Origin: Hyphomicrobium sp.
Lineage (GTDB): Bacteria > Pseudomonadota > Alphaproteobacteria > Rhizobiales > Hyphomicrobiaceae
Reading direction: 5' to 3'
Assembly: GCA_030598645.1 (NCBI GenBank)
Contig: JAUVPN010000051.1
Coordinates: 1 to 11,252, forward strand
DNA length: 11,252 bases
Under the pieces are notes generated by a model. It was not told the origin of the DNA. It made no database searches and saw nothing but the letters and a program-made list of their open reading frames with translations. The position numbers and the translations under genes are program-made. Positions within the stretch are counted from its first letter, which is position 1; each line of letters starts with the position of its first letter. This document shows positions 1 to 7,072 of the stretch, piece by piece.

Positions 1-1
1 C

Positions 2-331
2 CTCTTCTACGTCATCGCACCCGGGCTGCCGGCTCTGACTGTACGCGTCTTCCGGCCGATCTATCTATTCCTTATCAACAAATGGTACTTCGACGAGCTT
101 TACGATTTCATCTTTGTGCGACCAACGTTTTGGATCGCAAATGTCTTATGGAAGATCGGAGATGTCAGGATCATAAACGGTCTGATTGACGGTACCGCAG
201 CGGGTGTTTTCCGTGTGACGGACCGTGTCGTGAAGTTGCAGACAGGCTACATCTATCACTACGCGTTCGCGATGCTCATTGGCGTTGCGCTCATTCTGAG
301 CTGGTTCATGATTATGGGCGGGGCGCAATAA
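2..331 (+). CDS. nuoL: NADH-quinone oxidoreductase subunit L, C-terminal fragment
   Basis: Partial gene: the reading frame is open from the window edge and ends at TAA 329-331, giving the last 109 residues. NuoL is the most distal of the three Mrp-antiporter-like proton-pumping subunits in the membrane arm of respiratory complex I (inner membrane, NADH to quinone). The fragment has a hydrophobic segment at its start (reading LFYVIAPGLP), then the NKWYFDELYDFIFVRP segment, which is typical of the NuoL C-terminal region that precedes and forms the long lateral helix. Near the end comes KLQTGYIYHYAFAM, the conserved start of the last transmembrane helix, which closes with LILSWFMI. The identification also rests on position, because nuoM starts on the base right after the stop codon. 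The start codon and the channel residues lie outside the window. Confidence 0.93.
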   Translation, partial: LFYVIAPGLPALTVRVFRPIYLFLINKWYFDELYDFIFVRPTFWIANVLWKIGDVRIINGLIDGTAAGVFRVTDRVVKLQTGYIYHYAFAMLIGVALILSWFMIMGGAQ

Positions 332-1831
332 ATGGATATTTCGTCAGCCCCGATTCTTTCGATCGTCACTTTTCTTCCGCTCGCGGGCGCTGTGATAATC
401 GGCTGCTTGAATCGCGATGCAAAGGACAACGTTCGATGGGTCGCACTTTGGGCGACCACGATCACGTTCTTTATCTCTCTGCTTCTATGGGTCAACTTCG
501 ACAACATGAGCGGCGCCTTCCAATTCGTTGAGGAGCACAGCTGGCTCAACATCATGAAATACAAAATGGGCGTCGACGGCATCTCGATGCTGTTCGTTAT
601 CCTGACGACATTTCTTTTACCGATTTGCGTCATCTCGAGTTGGGGTGTCATCCAGGACCGCGTGAAGGAGTACATGATCGCGTTCCTCGTCCTGGAAACA
701 CTTATGATTGGTGTATTCAGTGCCCTCGACCTCATCCTGTTTTTCATCTTCTTTGAGGGCAGCCTCATACCGATGTTTCTAATCATCGGTATTTGGGGTG
801 GGCCAAATCGCGTTTATGCGACCTTTAAGTTTTTTCTTTATACGCTATTAGGTTCGGTTCTGATGCTGCTCGCCGTTTTGGTGATTTACTGGTACGCGGG
901 CACGACTGACATTCCGACTTTAATGACCACGAAATTCCCGGCGGATATGCAGTGGTGGTTATGGTTCGCCTTCTTCGCCTCTTTTGCCGTGAAGCTTCCG
1001 ATGTGGCCGGTGCACACTTGGTTGCCTGATGCTCACGTCGAAGCTCCGACCGCGGGCTCGGTCATCTTGGCAGCGATCCTGTTGAAGTTAGGAGCATATG
1101 GCTTCTTGCGTTTCTCGGTGCCGATGTTCCCACTCGCTAGCCAAGAGCTTGCACCCTTTATGTTCGCACTGTCGGTCATCGCGATCATCTATACATCGCT
1201 TGTTGCTCTGGCCCAGACCGATATGAAAAAGCTTATTGCCTACTCATCAGTGGCGCACATGGGCTTCGTGACGATGGGCATCTTCACGTTCTCAACGCAG
1301 GGCGTAGAAGGCGCCGTCTTCCAGATGGTCTCGCACGGGATTGTCTCTGCTGGGCTCTTTCTTGGCGTCGGGGTTCTCTATGATCGCATGCATACGCATG
1401 AGATTTCTGTATTCGGCGGCCTTGTGCAGCGAATGCCGATTTACGCAGCCTTCTTTATGGTTTTCACCATGGCCAATCTTGGATTGCCCGGAACTAGCGG
1501 ATTTATCGGCGAATTTTTGACGCTCCTGGCCGCGTTTAAGGTCAACACATGGGTTGCATTTTTGGCGACAACGGGTGTGATCACGTCAGCCGCCTATGGT
1601 CTCTACGTCTACAAGCGCGTTATTTTTGGGCTTCTCGTAAAGCCCGCCCTCAAGACCATTCAGGATTTGAGCTACCGTGAAATTGCTATTATGGCTCCGC
1701 TGGTAGCCCTAACAATTTTGCTCGGCATATATCCCGCGCCCGTGTTTGATGTGACTGCTGTGTCGGTGAAGAAGCTCATCGCCGCTTATGAGGCTGCGGT
1801 GCAGCCCGCGGCCGCACTTGTGGTGCATTAG
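332..1831 (+). CDS. nuoM: NADH-quinone oxidoreductase subunit M
   Basis: A 499-residue polytopic inner-membrane protein, normal length for the family. It is one of the three antiporter-like proton channels of complex I. The residues known to matter in E. coli NuoM are present: Glu142 in FEGSLIPM (E. coli Glu144), Lys221 in [20 protein letters not shown] (Lys234), Lys252 in LLKLGAYGF (Lys265) and Glu394 in GFIGEF (Glu407). The HTWLPDAH and SSVAHMG signatures are intact, so the channel should be functional. About 14 transmembrane helices are expected from the family, and the hydrophobic blocks fit this. The ATG directly follows the nuoL stop with no spacer, so translation is probably coupled to nuoL. 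nuoN follows 18 bases after the stop. Confidence 0.97.
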   Translation: MDISSAPILSIVTFLPLAGAVIIGCLNRDAKDNVRWVALWATTITFFISLLLWVNFDNMSGAFQFVEEHSWLNIMKYKMGVDGISMLFVILTTFLLPICVISSWGVIQDRVKEYMIAFLVLETLMIGVFSALDLILFFIFFEGSLIPMFLIIGIWGGPNRVYATFKFFLYTLLGSVLMLLAVLVIYWYAGTTDIPTLMTTKFPADMQWWLWFAFFASFAVKLPMWPVHTWLPDAHVEAPTAGSVILAAILLKLGAYGFLRFSVPMFPLASQELAPFMFALSVIAIIYTSLVALAQTDMKKLIAYSSVAHMGFVTMGIFTFSTQGVEGAVFQMVSHGIVSAGLFLGVGVLYDRMHTHEISVFGGLVQRMPIYAAFFMVFTMANLGLPGTSGFIGEFLTLLAAFKVNTWVAFLATTGVITSAAYGLYVYKRVIFGLLVKPALKTIQDLSYREIAIMAPLVALTILLGIYPAPVFDVTAVSVKKLIAAYEAAVQPAAALVVH

Positions 1832-1849
1832 GTGGGGAGCCCGTAAGAA

Positions 1850-3310
1850 ATGCAGCATTTGTCCGTGTATGCGCCGATCCTGCCTGAGATTATCGTTGCC
1901 GTGGGTGCGATGGGACTATTGATGTATGGCGCATTCCGTAAAGACATGCCGCGTGGCGACTTTGTTACGGCCTGGCTCGCCATCGGCGTCTTGCTCGTCG
2001 CCACAGTTCTCATTGTTGCCGGGGGGACGGGGCGCGAGGTGGTGTTTGACGGCGCCTTCATTGTCGACGACTTCGCTCGTTTCATGAAGCTGCTGGTCCT
2101 CGGCGGTGCGGTTTTAGTCATGATCATGTCTTTCGCCAATCTTGAACGTCAGGGGCTGCTGTCCTTTGAGTATTCCGTGCTCTTTCTGCTGGCAGTAGTC
2201 GGCATGATGCTCATGATCTCGGCAGGTGACCTGATCGCGCTCTACTTAGGCGTAGAGCTACAAAGTTTGTCGCTTTACGTTGTTGCAGCCTTAAAGCGGG
2301 ATCAGGTGCGTTCCAGTGAGGCTGGGCTTAAGTATTTTGTTCTGGGCGCACTGTCGTCGGGAATGCTTCTCTATGGCGCGTCGTTGATCTACGGGTTCAC
2401 GGGCTCGGTCGATTTTGGAGTGATCGCAAGCGTGAGCCAGGGTGATTCGGCGGCAGGCAATATCGGGCTCACCGTAGGTCTCGTCTTTTTGCTGGTGGGC
2501 ATTGCCTTCAAGATTTCGGCGGTGCCGTTCCACATGTGGACGCCAGACGTTTATCAGGGTGCACCGACCCCGGTAACGGCGTTCTTCGCCGCCGCACCTA
2601 AGCTTGCAGCTATGGCGCTTCTAATGCGGGTGGTGTTCACCGCCTTTCCTGGCATCGCGCCGCAGTGGCAACAGATCATCATTTTCTTAAGCATCGCCTC
2701 GATGCTGCTTGGCGCGTTTGCGGCGATCGGGCAGAGCAATATCAAGCGGCTGATGGCCTACTCGTCGATTGGACACATTGGCTATGCGCTGGTGGGGGTT
2801 GCGGCGAACAACGAAGTCGGCATGCAAGCTGTGCTGATCTATCTTTCGATTTATCTGTTCATGACGCTTGGAGCGTTCGCATGCATCCTATCCATGAGAA
2901 CTAAGAACGGAATGCTAGAAGAAATCGACTCGCTTGCAGGTCTTGCCAAAACAAATCTGCCATTGGCATTCGTTCTGGCAATGATTCTATTTTCCATGGC
3001 TGGCATCCCTCCACTTGCAGGGTTCTTCGCCAAGTTCTACGTGTTTTCAGCCGCAATAAAGGCGGATCTATTACCGCTAGCCATAGTCGGTGTTCTGTCG
3101 AGCGTTGTTGCCGCTTACTATTACTTACGGGTCATCAAGGTAATGTTTTTCGATGATGCAACGCAGTCTCTACTACCCGTAGAGCGCGGCACCGGCTTCG
3201 TAATGACGATCGCTGCACTATTCGTTCTGTTGTTCGTTCTTGTGCCGCAGCCACTTGTTAATGCGGCACTTGTTGCGGCGCAGTCGTTGCAGACCGTTTC
3301 CGCTCCATGA
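1850..3310 (+). CDS. nuoN: NADH-quinone oxidoreductase subunit N
   Basis: A 486-residue polytopic inner-membrane protein and the third antiporter-like subunit of complex I. Key charged residues are visible: Glu136 in LGVELQSLSLYVV (E. coli Glu133), Lys221 in AFKISAVPFHMWTPDVY (Lys217), Lys251 in APKLAAM (Lys247) and Lys395 in FFAKFYVF. A lysine rather than a glutamate in this last position is the usual difference between NuoN and NuoM/NuoL. GAPTPVTAFFAAAPK and YSSIGHIGYAL are typical family signatures. The start follows GGGGAG at 1832-1837, about 12 bases upstream of ATG. It is the last nuo gene here; its TGA overlaps the ATG of birA (ATGA at 3307-3310). Confidence 0.97.
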   Translation: MQHLSVYAPILPEIIVAVGAMGLLMYGAFRKDMPRGDFVTAWLAIGVLLVATVLIVAGGTGREVVFDGAFIVDDFARFMKLLVLGGAVLVMIMSFANLERQGLLSFEYSVLFLLAVVGMMLMISAGDLIALYLGVELQSLSLYVVAALKRDQVRSSEAGLKYFVLGALSSGMLLYGASLIYGFTGSVDFGVIASVSQGDSAAGNIGLTVGLVFLLVGIAFKISAVPFHMWTPDVYQGAPTPVTAFFAAAPKLAAMALLMRVVFTAFPGIAPQWQQIIIFLSIASMLLGAFAAIGQSNIKRLMAYSSIGHIGYALVGVAANNEVGMQAVLIYLSIYLFMTLGAFACILSMRTKNGMLEEIDSLAGLAKTNLPLAFVLAMILFSMAGIPPLAGFFAKFYVFSAAIKADLLPLAIVGVLSSVVAAYYYLRVIKVMFFDDATQSLLPVERGTGFVMTIAALFVLLFVLVPQPLVNAALVAAQSLQTVSAP

Positions 3311-4116
3311 GCCCGAAGGGCAACGGCGCTTCTGATCCTGATCGCTGGGTACACCTTGCAGAGATCGATTCCACGAACGGCGAGGCGATGCGACTTGCGC
3401 TTTCTGATGCGGCAGGGCCGCTGTGGGTGTTTGCCGATAAGCAAACCTCTGGCCGCGGCCGGTCCGGGCGATTGTGGGTCTCTCCGCCTGGAAACCTTTA
3501 TGCAAGCCTGCTGACGTCAACAGACGCTCCGGGAGGTAAAGCTGGTCAGCTTTCGTTGGTCGCTGGCGTTGCGACCATTGACGCCATCCGCAAGGCAGGT
3601 CCGCTGGTGTCTGGAGATAGGCTGCGGCTCAAGTGGCCAAACGACGTGCTCATTGGCACCGCTAAGGTCGGTGGCATTTTGGTCGAGTGTAGCCTGCGTG
3701 TGCACAGAAAAGGTTTTGTGGTGGTCATTGGTATCGGGCTCAATCTCGCTTCAACACCGCTGGAGCTAGGCCACGCCGCGACGTACCTCGCGGCACATGG
3801 TTTGGCACTTTCCCCTCGTGAGGCTTTGTGCTTCTTGTCGCAGGAAATGGATGCTTGGCTTAAGACGTGGAATGACGGAGATGGCTTTGCAGCCGTGCGC
3901 GAAGCCTGGCTTAAACGCGCAGGGCCGGTTGGCGAGCCGCTTCGTGTCATTGCCAATGAGGGATCCGTCGAGGGGCGGTTTGTCGGTCTCGATGCGGAAG
4001 GGGCGCTCATCATTGCCGATAGGGACGGCCAGGAGCAGCAATTCACCTATGGCGACGTGTCTCTCACAAGCGTCCCTCGTATAGGAGAGACGCAGGAGGA
4101 AGACGAGCGGCTATGA
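3307..4116 (+). CDS. birA: Biotin--[acetyl-CoA-carboxylase] ligase, monofunctional
   Basis: A 269-residue biotin protein ligase. It activates biotin with ATP to biotinyl-5'-AMP and attaches it to a lysine of biotin carboxyl carrier domains (acetyl-CoA, propionyl-CoA and pyruvate carboxylases) in the cytosol. Seen in the sequence: DSTN at 21-24, the adenylate-binding GRGRSGRLWVSPPGNLY (49-65), KWPNDV (109-114) followed by the catalytic-type lysine in AKVGGIL (Lys120), and GIGLN (142-146). The C-terminal 50 residues fit the small beta-barrel domain. There is no N-terminal winged-helix DNA-binding domain: the ligase fold starts within about 20 residues. By family knowledge this makes it a group I enzyme, so it should not repress bio genes the way E. 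coli BirA does. It overlaps nuoN and rnj by ATGA at both ends, which points to translational coupling. Confidence 0.95.
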   Translation: MSPKGNGASDPDRWVHLAEIDSTNGEAMRLALSDAAGPLWVFADKQTSGRGRSGRLWVSPPGNLYASLLTSTDAPGGKAGQLSLVAGVATIDAIRKAGPLVSGDRLRLKWPNDVLIGTAKVGGILVECSLRVHRKGFVVVIGIGLNLASTPLELGHAATYLAAHGLALSPREALCFLSQEMDAWLKTWNDGDGFAAVREAWLKRAGPVGEPLRVIANEGSVEGRFVGLDAEGALIIADRDGQEQQFTYGDVSLTSVPRIGETQEEDERL

Positions 4117-5816
4117 AGAAGCAGGGGCGTGGCAACGTCGGAAAGAAAAGGGGGGAAGAACTCGTGTTCGTCGCCCTTGGTGGTCTCGGCGAAATCGGCA
4201 TGAACGCTTACCTTTACGGCTATGGCCAGCCAGATACACGTCAGTGGATGATGGTTGATTGTGGGATCACGTTTCCCGAAGGTGAGAATGATCCTGGCAT
4301 CGACGTAATCTTGCCGGACGTGCGCTTCATTGAGGAGAACAGAGCCGCTTTAGCCGGTATCGTGCTGACGCATGCGCACGAGGACCACGTTGGCGCATTA
4401 ATCGAGCTATGGCCGCGGCTTAAAGCGCCCATTTTTGCAACGGCCTTCACAGCAGGGATGCTACGGGCGAAGCTTGCCGTATATGGTGGCGGGCTCGAGC
4501 TTCCTATTAATGTCGTGCCTCTCGATGGAAGGTTCACAGTCGGCCCGTTCGACGTGGAGCTCGTGACACTTGCCCACTCGATCCCCGAGATGAGCGCACT
4601 CGCTATTCGCACGCCAGCTGGTCTGGTATTTCACACTGGCGATTGGAAGCTCGACGAAACGCCGATAATCGGGGAGCCGCCCAACAAGGCGCGCCTCAAC
4701 GCCTTAGGAGACGAAGGTGTTCTTGCACTTGTTTGCGACTCAACAAACGCCTATCGCGAGGGTACGTCACCGTCAGAGGGCGAGGTTGCGCAGTCGATAA
4801 CCGAAATAATTAAGGAGGCGGGAGGGCGTGTTGCCGTCACATGCTTTTCTTCTAACGTTGCCCGCATAAAAACAGTTTGGGACGCTTCACGTGCGGCCGG
4901 ACGGCATCTTGTTGTCGCTGGCCGGGCGCTACACCGCGTCATTGAGGTCGCTATTGACACTGGCTATCTGCCCAAGAGCTTCAAATACCTCGACCAGGAT
5001 CAATTCGGATATTTGGAGCGGCGCGAAGTCGTCCTTTTGTGCACCGGCAGTCAGGGCGAACCAAGGGCTGCGCTCGCGCGCATCGCTGAAGAGGAGCACC
5101 CAGATATTTCGCTAGCGAAGGGAGACCTGGTTATTTACTCCTCGCGCGCAATCCCAGGAAATGAAAAGGCAGTTGGCCGTATTCAGAATAGTCTAGCGGG
5201 AATGGGCTGCGCACTTGTCACCGACAATGATGACCTCGTGCACGTATCGGGGCATCCGCGCCGCGACGAGCTTCGCCAAATGTATAATTGGATGCGGCCA
5301 CAAGTAGTGGTGCCCATGCACGGCGAAGCGCGGCACATCGAGGCGCAGGCCGCGCTTGCACGCGAGATGGGTGCAAGCGATGTTTTTCCGGTGCTCAATG
5401 GTGAGATTGTGCGCCTTGCGCCTGATCCCGCTGTAATTGATGATGCGCCAGTTGGCCGTCTTTTTCGCGACGGCCGGTTGCTTGTTCCTGAATTCGATGG
5501 CCCGGTGCACGAACGCCGTAAGTTGTCGTACGTCGGCATTGTGATTGTATCGATTTGCGTGTCGCATCATGGCGAAGTGCTAGGTGAACCGCAGGCTGTT
5601 TTCGATGGTGTGCCGGACGAGACGGCCGATGGGGAGGCAATGCTCGATGTTGTGCTCGATGCTATCGATGGGACCTTAAAAAGTGTTCCCGCGAAGCGCC
5701 GTAAGACAAGCAACCTCATTTCTGAAGCGGTTCGCCGCGCCGTACGCGCGGCCGTGGGTAATGTTTGGGGGAAGAAGCCCATTTGCAAGGTGCTGGTGAA
5801 TATCATCGATAGCTAG
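4113..5816 (+). CDS. rnj: Ribonuclease J
   Basis: A 567-residue metallo-beta-lactamase/beta-CASP RNase with 5'-3' exonuclease and endonuclease activity in mRNA decay and rRNA maturation. The metal-binding motifs are complete: HAHEDH (87-92), His155 in TLAHS, Asp177 in HTGDWKL, and the late SGHPRRDEL (379-387) and VPMHGE (400-405) histidine motifs. The beta-CASP region carries CDSTNA (208-213) and CFSSNVARI. The C-terminal part after about residue 460 matches the small domain typical of RNase J rather than of archaeal-type CPSF relatives. The N-terminus LVFVALGGLGEIGMN is the family start, preceded here by 16 basic, Gly-rich residues. AGGAGGA at 4094-4100 inside birA is a good ribosome binding site, although 12 bases from the ATG. 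The ATGA overlap with birA indicates co-expression. Confidence 0.96.
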   Translation: MKKQGRGNVGKKRGEELVFVALGGLGEIGMNAYLYGYGQPDTRQWMMVDCGITFPEGENDPGIDVILPDVRFIEENRAALAGIVLTHAHEDHVGALIELWPRLKAPIFATAFTAGMLRAKLAVYGGGLELPINVVPLDGRFTVGPFDVELVTLAHSIPEMSALAIRTPAGLVFHTGDWKLDETPIIGEPPNKARLNALGDEGVLALVCDSTNAYREGTSPSEGEVAQSITEIIKEAGGRVAVTCFSSNVARIKTVWDASRAAGRHLVVAGRALHRVIEVAIDTGYLPKSFKYLDQDQFGYLERREVVLLCTGSQGEPRAALARIAEEEHPDISLAKGDLVIYSSRAIPGNEKAVGRIQNSLAGMGCALVTDNDDLVHVSGHPRRDELRQMYNWMRPQVVVPMHGEARHIEAQAALAREMGASDVFPVLNGEIVRLAPDPAVIDDAPVGRLFRDGRLLVPEFDGPVHERRKLSYVGIVIVSICVSHHGEVLGEPQAVFDGVPDETADGEAMLDVVLDAIDGTLKSVPAKRRKTSNLISEAVRRAVRAAVGNVWGKKPICKVLVNIIDS

Positions 5817-5847
5817 GACCATGCGATCGTCTGCACGGGAGAATTAT

Positions 5848-6252
5848 ATGATAGGACGCCTTAACCACGTAGCTATCGCTGTGAAGGATCTCGCAGCCGC
5901 GACGGCAATCTATAAAGATGGACTTGGTGCGAAGGTTACTGAACCGCTGCCGCAGCCGGAGCACGGTGTGACGGTTGTTTTCATTGCGCTCCCCAATACC
6001 AAGATTGAATTGCTCGAGCCGTTGGGTGAGTCGTCGCCGATCGCCAAGTTTCTCGAAAAGAGCCCTGACGGTGGCATCCACCATGTCTGCTACGAAGTCG
6101 ATGATATTATTGCGGCCCGTGACAGACTGACGTCTCAAGGTGCGCGCGTTTTGGGAGATGGGACGCCCAAGATTGGGGCGCATGGCAAGCCGGTGCTATT
6201 TCTACATCCCAAGGATTTCTGCGGTACGCTCGTGGAGCTGGAGCAGGCCTGA
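5848..6252 (+). CDS. mce: Methylmalonyl-CoA epimerase
   Basis: A 134-residue glyoxalase/VOC-fold enzyme that interconverts (S)- and (R)-methylmalonyl-CoA, linking propionyl-CoA carboxylase to B12-dependent methylmalonyl-CoA mutase. The four-ligand divalent metal site typical of the family can be placed: His7 in RLNHVAIAV, Glu54 in KIELLEP, the histidine pair 78-79 in GGIHHVCYEV, and Glu130 in TLVELEQ. I chose ATG 5848 because GGGAGA (5837-5842) lies 5 bases upstream and MIGRLNHVAIAV is the usual family beginning. An in-frame ATG at 5821 would add nine residues (MRSSARENY) that the family lacks. It starts 31 bases after rnj. Co-location with birA makes sense because propionyl-CoA carboxylase needs biotin; that link is an inference. 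Confidence 0.93.
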   Translation: MIGRLNHVAIAVKDLAAATAIYKDGLGAKVTEPLPQPEHGVTVVFIALPNTKIELLEPLGESSPIAKFLEKSPDGGIHHVCYEVDDIIAARDRLTSQGARVLGDGTPKIGAHGKPVLFLHPKDFCGTLVELEQA

Positions 6253-6268
6253 CGGTCACGGGGCGCGC

Positions 6269-6523
6269 ATGGATACGACGCTTGCTATCGGAATTTACAT
6301 CTTCATTTGGTGGATAACGCTGTTTGCGGTTTTACCCTTCGGTGTTCGCACCCAGCAAGAGGCGGGTGAGGTGGTGCCCGGAACGCCCGAAAGTGCCCCA
6401 GAGAAACCGCGGCTTTTGCGTGTCTTTGCGATCAATACCATCGTTGCGACGATCGTCTTCGCCGTAGTCTATAGCGCCATCGTGTTTCGTTGGATCAACA
6501 TCGAAAATATCCCATATCCCTGA
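6269..6523 (+). CDS. DUF1467 family small membrane protein
   Basis: An 84-residue protein of unknown function. Two hydrophobic segments are visible, at about residues 5-26 and 53-74, joined by a polar loop with the segment GVRTQQEAGEVVPGTPESAP (25-44). That loop is the hallmark of the alphaproteobacterial DUF1467 family as I know it. The very short N-terminus before the first helix and the loop of about 27 residues suggest a helical hairpin in the inner membrane. The ATG lies 16 bases after the mce stop, so it is probably co-transcribed. A recognisable Shine-Dalgarno is poor (GGGGCG upstream). This conserved position between mce and proS is common in the class, but it does not reveal a function. 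No catalytic motif is visible. Confidence 0.87.
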   Translation: MDTTLAIGIYIFIWWITLFAVLPFGVRTQQEAGEVVPGTPESAPEKPRLLRVFAINTIVATIVFAVVYSAIVFRWINIENIPYP

Positions 6524-6552
6524 TACCTCGCGGTCGAGTAGTTTTAATGCAA

Positions 6553-6591
6553 CGAGCAAGGCTGTTCGACCCTGTTTTCGCAGATTTTTTT
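6553..6591 (+). terminator. Weak candidate intrinsic terminator after the DUF1467 gene
   Basis: A hairpin CGAGCA (6553-6558) / TGTTCG (6563-6568), with one G-T pair and a 4-base loop, is followed 16 bases later by seven T residues (6585-6591). A very small CTG/CAG stem (6572-6574 / 6581-6583) lies right before the T-run. The geometry is not that of a strong terminator, but the place, 30-68 bases after the last gene of the block, is right. Confidence 0.3.
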
Positions 6592-6603
6592 GGTTGTCAG
6601 TAT

Positions 6604-6621
6604 GGCGCACTGATGTGCGTC
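6604..6621. repeat. Short perfect hairpin
   Basis: GGCGCAC (6604-6610) pairs with GTGCGTC (6615-6621) around the 4-base loop TGAT, with one G-T pair. The T-run precedes it on the + strand, so it is not the stem of the upstream terminator. Its role is unknown; it could be the 5' hairpin of a transcript starting nearby or simply chance. Confidence 0.4.
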
Positions 6622-6630
6622 CTAGCGACT

Positions 6631-6724
6631 GCGGCAGGCTCGACACATAACCGACCGTCCTCACTACTCTTACGGGGGACCTTAAGAGAATGCCAAAGTT
6701 CCCCAGACTCGGGTTGCCTGCCGC
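6631..6724. repeat. Nested inverted repeats, possible structured RNA
   Basis: GCGGCAGGC (6631-6639) is an exact reverse complement of GCCTGCCGC (6716-6724). Inside lie two mutually exclusive smaller stems: CTCTTA (6667-6672) with TAAGAG (6683-6688), and GGGGA plus CTT (6675-6683) with AAG plus TCCCC (6696-6704), broken by one C/T mismatch. Alternative inner stems enclosed by an outer stem would fit a switching leader or a small RNA, but inverted repeats of this size can also occur by chance. It matches no RNA family I recognise. Confidence 0.3.
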
Positions 6725-6737
6725 TCTTGCTGCGGCT

Positions 6738-6767
6738 TTGACCCACCCGATCATTGAAAGCTTTTAT
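6738..6767 (+). promoter_or_regulatory. Weak sigma-70-like promoter candidate upstream of proS
   Basis: TTGACC (6738-6743) and TTTTAT (6762-6767) are separated by 18 bases. The -35 box matches five of six consensus positions and the -10 box four of six. If used, it would give a proS leader of about 300 bases. This is motif matching only. Confidence 0.18.
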
Positions 6768-6906
6768 TCGATGCGCGCCTTGCGGCCGCCGTCGTGATAT
6801 TTCTACCGCAAAAGAAGTTCACGCGATTTTGGGGGAATGAATTAAGCCAGGCCAGATGCAACTACGTCCAACGGTGACTTGGGACCCTCACGAGGCGAGG
6901 GGCAGC

Positions 6907-6997
6907 GTCGGCTAACTTTTTCCATGCTAGACGGTTGCCTCGAACGTCCAAGGTCGAGGGATTGCCACTTGGCCTATTCCACGCTACCAGCGCCGAC
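6907..6997. repeat. Inverted repeats upstream of proS
   Basis: GTCGGC (6907-6912) pairs with GCCGAC (6992-6997), and between them CCTCGA (6938-6943) pairs with TCGAGG (6954-6959) around a 10-base loop. This nested arrangement lies 75-165 bases before the proS start and could form in a leader transcript. Each stem is only 6 bases, so chance is a real explanation. Confidence 0.25.
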
Positions 6998-7009
6998 AGA
7001 TTGCCGTGC

Positions 7010-7039
7010 TTGAGATGGGTGGATGCGGGAGCCTGCAAT
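7010..7039 (+). promoter_or_regulatory. Candidate proximal promoter of proS
   Basis: TTGAGA (7010-7015, five of six to consensus) and TGCAAT (7034-7039, four of six) are spaced by 18 bases. Transcription would begin near 7046, leaving a leader of about 27 bases before ATG 7073. It is the best-placed of the candidates I see before proS, but still weak. Confidence 0.25.
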
Positions 7040-7072
7040 CCGTGCCTCGCCCCTTACATGGATCGCTTGCTC

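Larger units (their letters stand above)
6524..7072 (+). other. Non-coding gap between the DUF1467 gene and proS
   Basis: About 550 bases with no convincing gene, unusual in this otherwise tightly packed window. It contains a T-run after weak hairpins (6553-6591), a compact hairpin (6604-6621), a 9-base inverted repeat with smaller inverted repeats inside it (6631-6724), further inverted repeats (6907-6997) and weak sigma-70-like promoter candidates. A 35-codon ORF from ATG 6690 to TGA 6797 (beginning MPKFPRLGLP) has only a weak AAGAG upstream and no recognisable similarity. I looked for tRNA cloverleafs and for tmRNA, RNase P and SRP RNA core sequences and saw none. The gap probably holds the end of the nuo-side transcript and the promoter and leader of proS; a small RNA is possible. 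Confidence 0.6.

Noticed and set aside
259..786. 175-codon minus-strand ORF opposite nuoM
   Set aside because: It lies antisense to a well-conserved nuoM and has a low-complexity composition (rich in Met, Ser, Arg, Thr) typical of an antisense shadow; no family recognised.
3546..4046. 166-codon minus-strand ORF opposite birA
   Set aside because: Antisense to clear birA motifs; the Ser/Pro-rich composition reflects the complementary codon pattern.
5821..5847. Earlier ATG start for mce
   Set aside because: The extra nine residues are absent from the family, and the good GGGAGA site sits before ATG 5848.
6490..6741. 83-codon + strand ORF overlapping the end of the DUF1467 gene
   Set aside because: No recognisable similarity, starts inside another gene and runs through the inverted repeats; judged non-coding.
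6935..7072. 46-residue N-terminal extension of proS from a TTG codon
   Set aside because: It shows no family similarity, has no good ribosome site, and the conserved protein begins at MLLSRYF; the open frame is likely chance.
6524..7072. tRNA, tmRNA, RNase P RNA or SRP RNA in the gap
   Set aside because: No cloverleaf with a T-loop GTTCRANYC, no CCA-type acceptor stem and no conserved core sequences of these RNAs were seen by eye.
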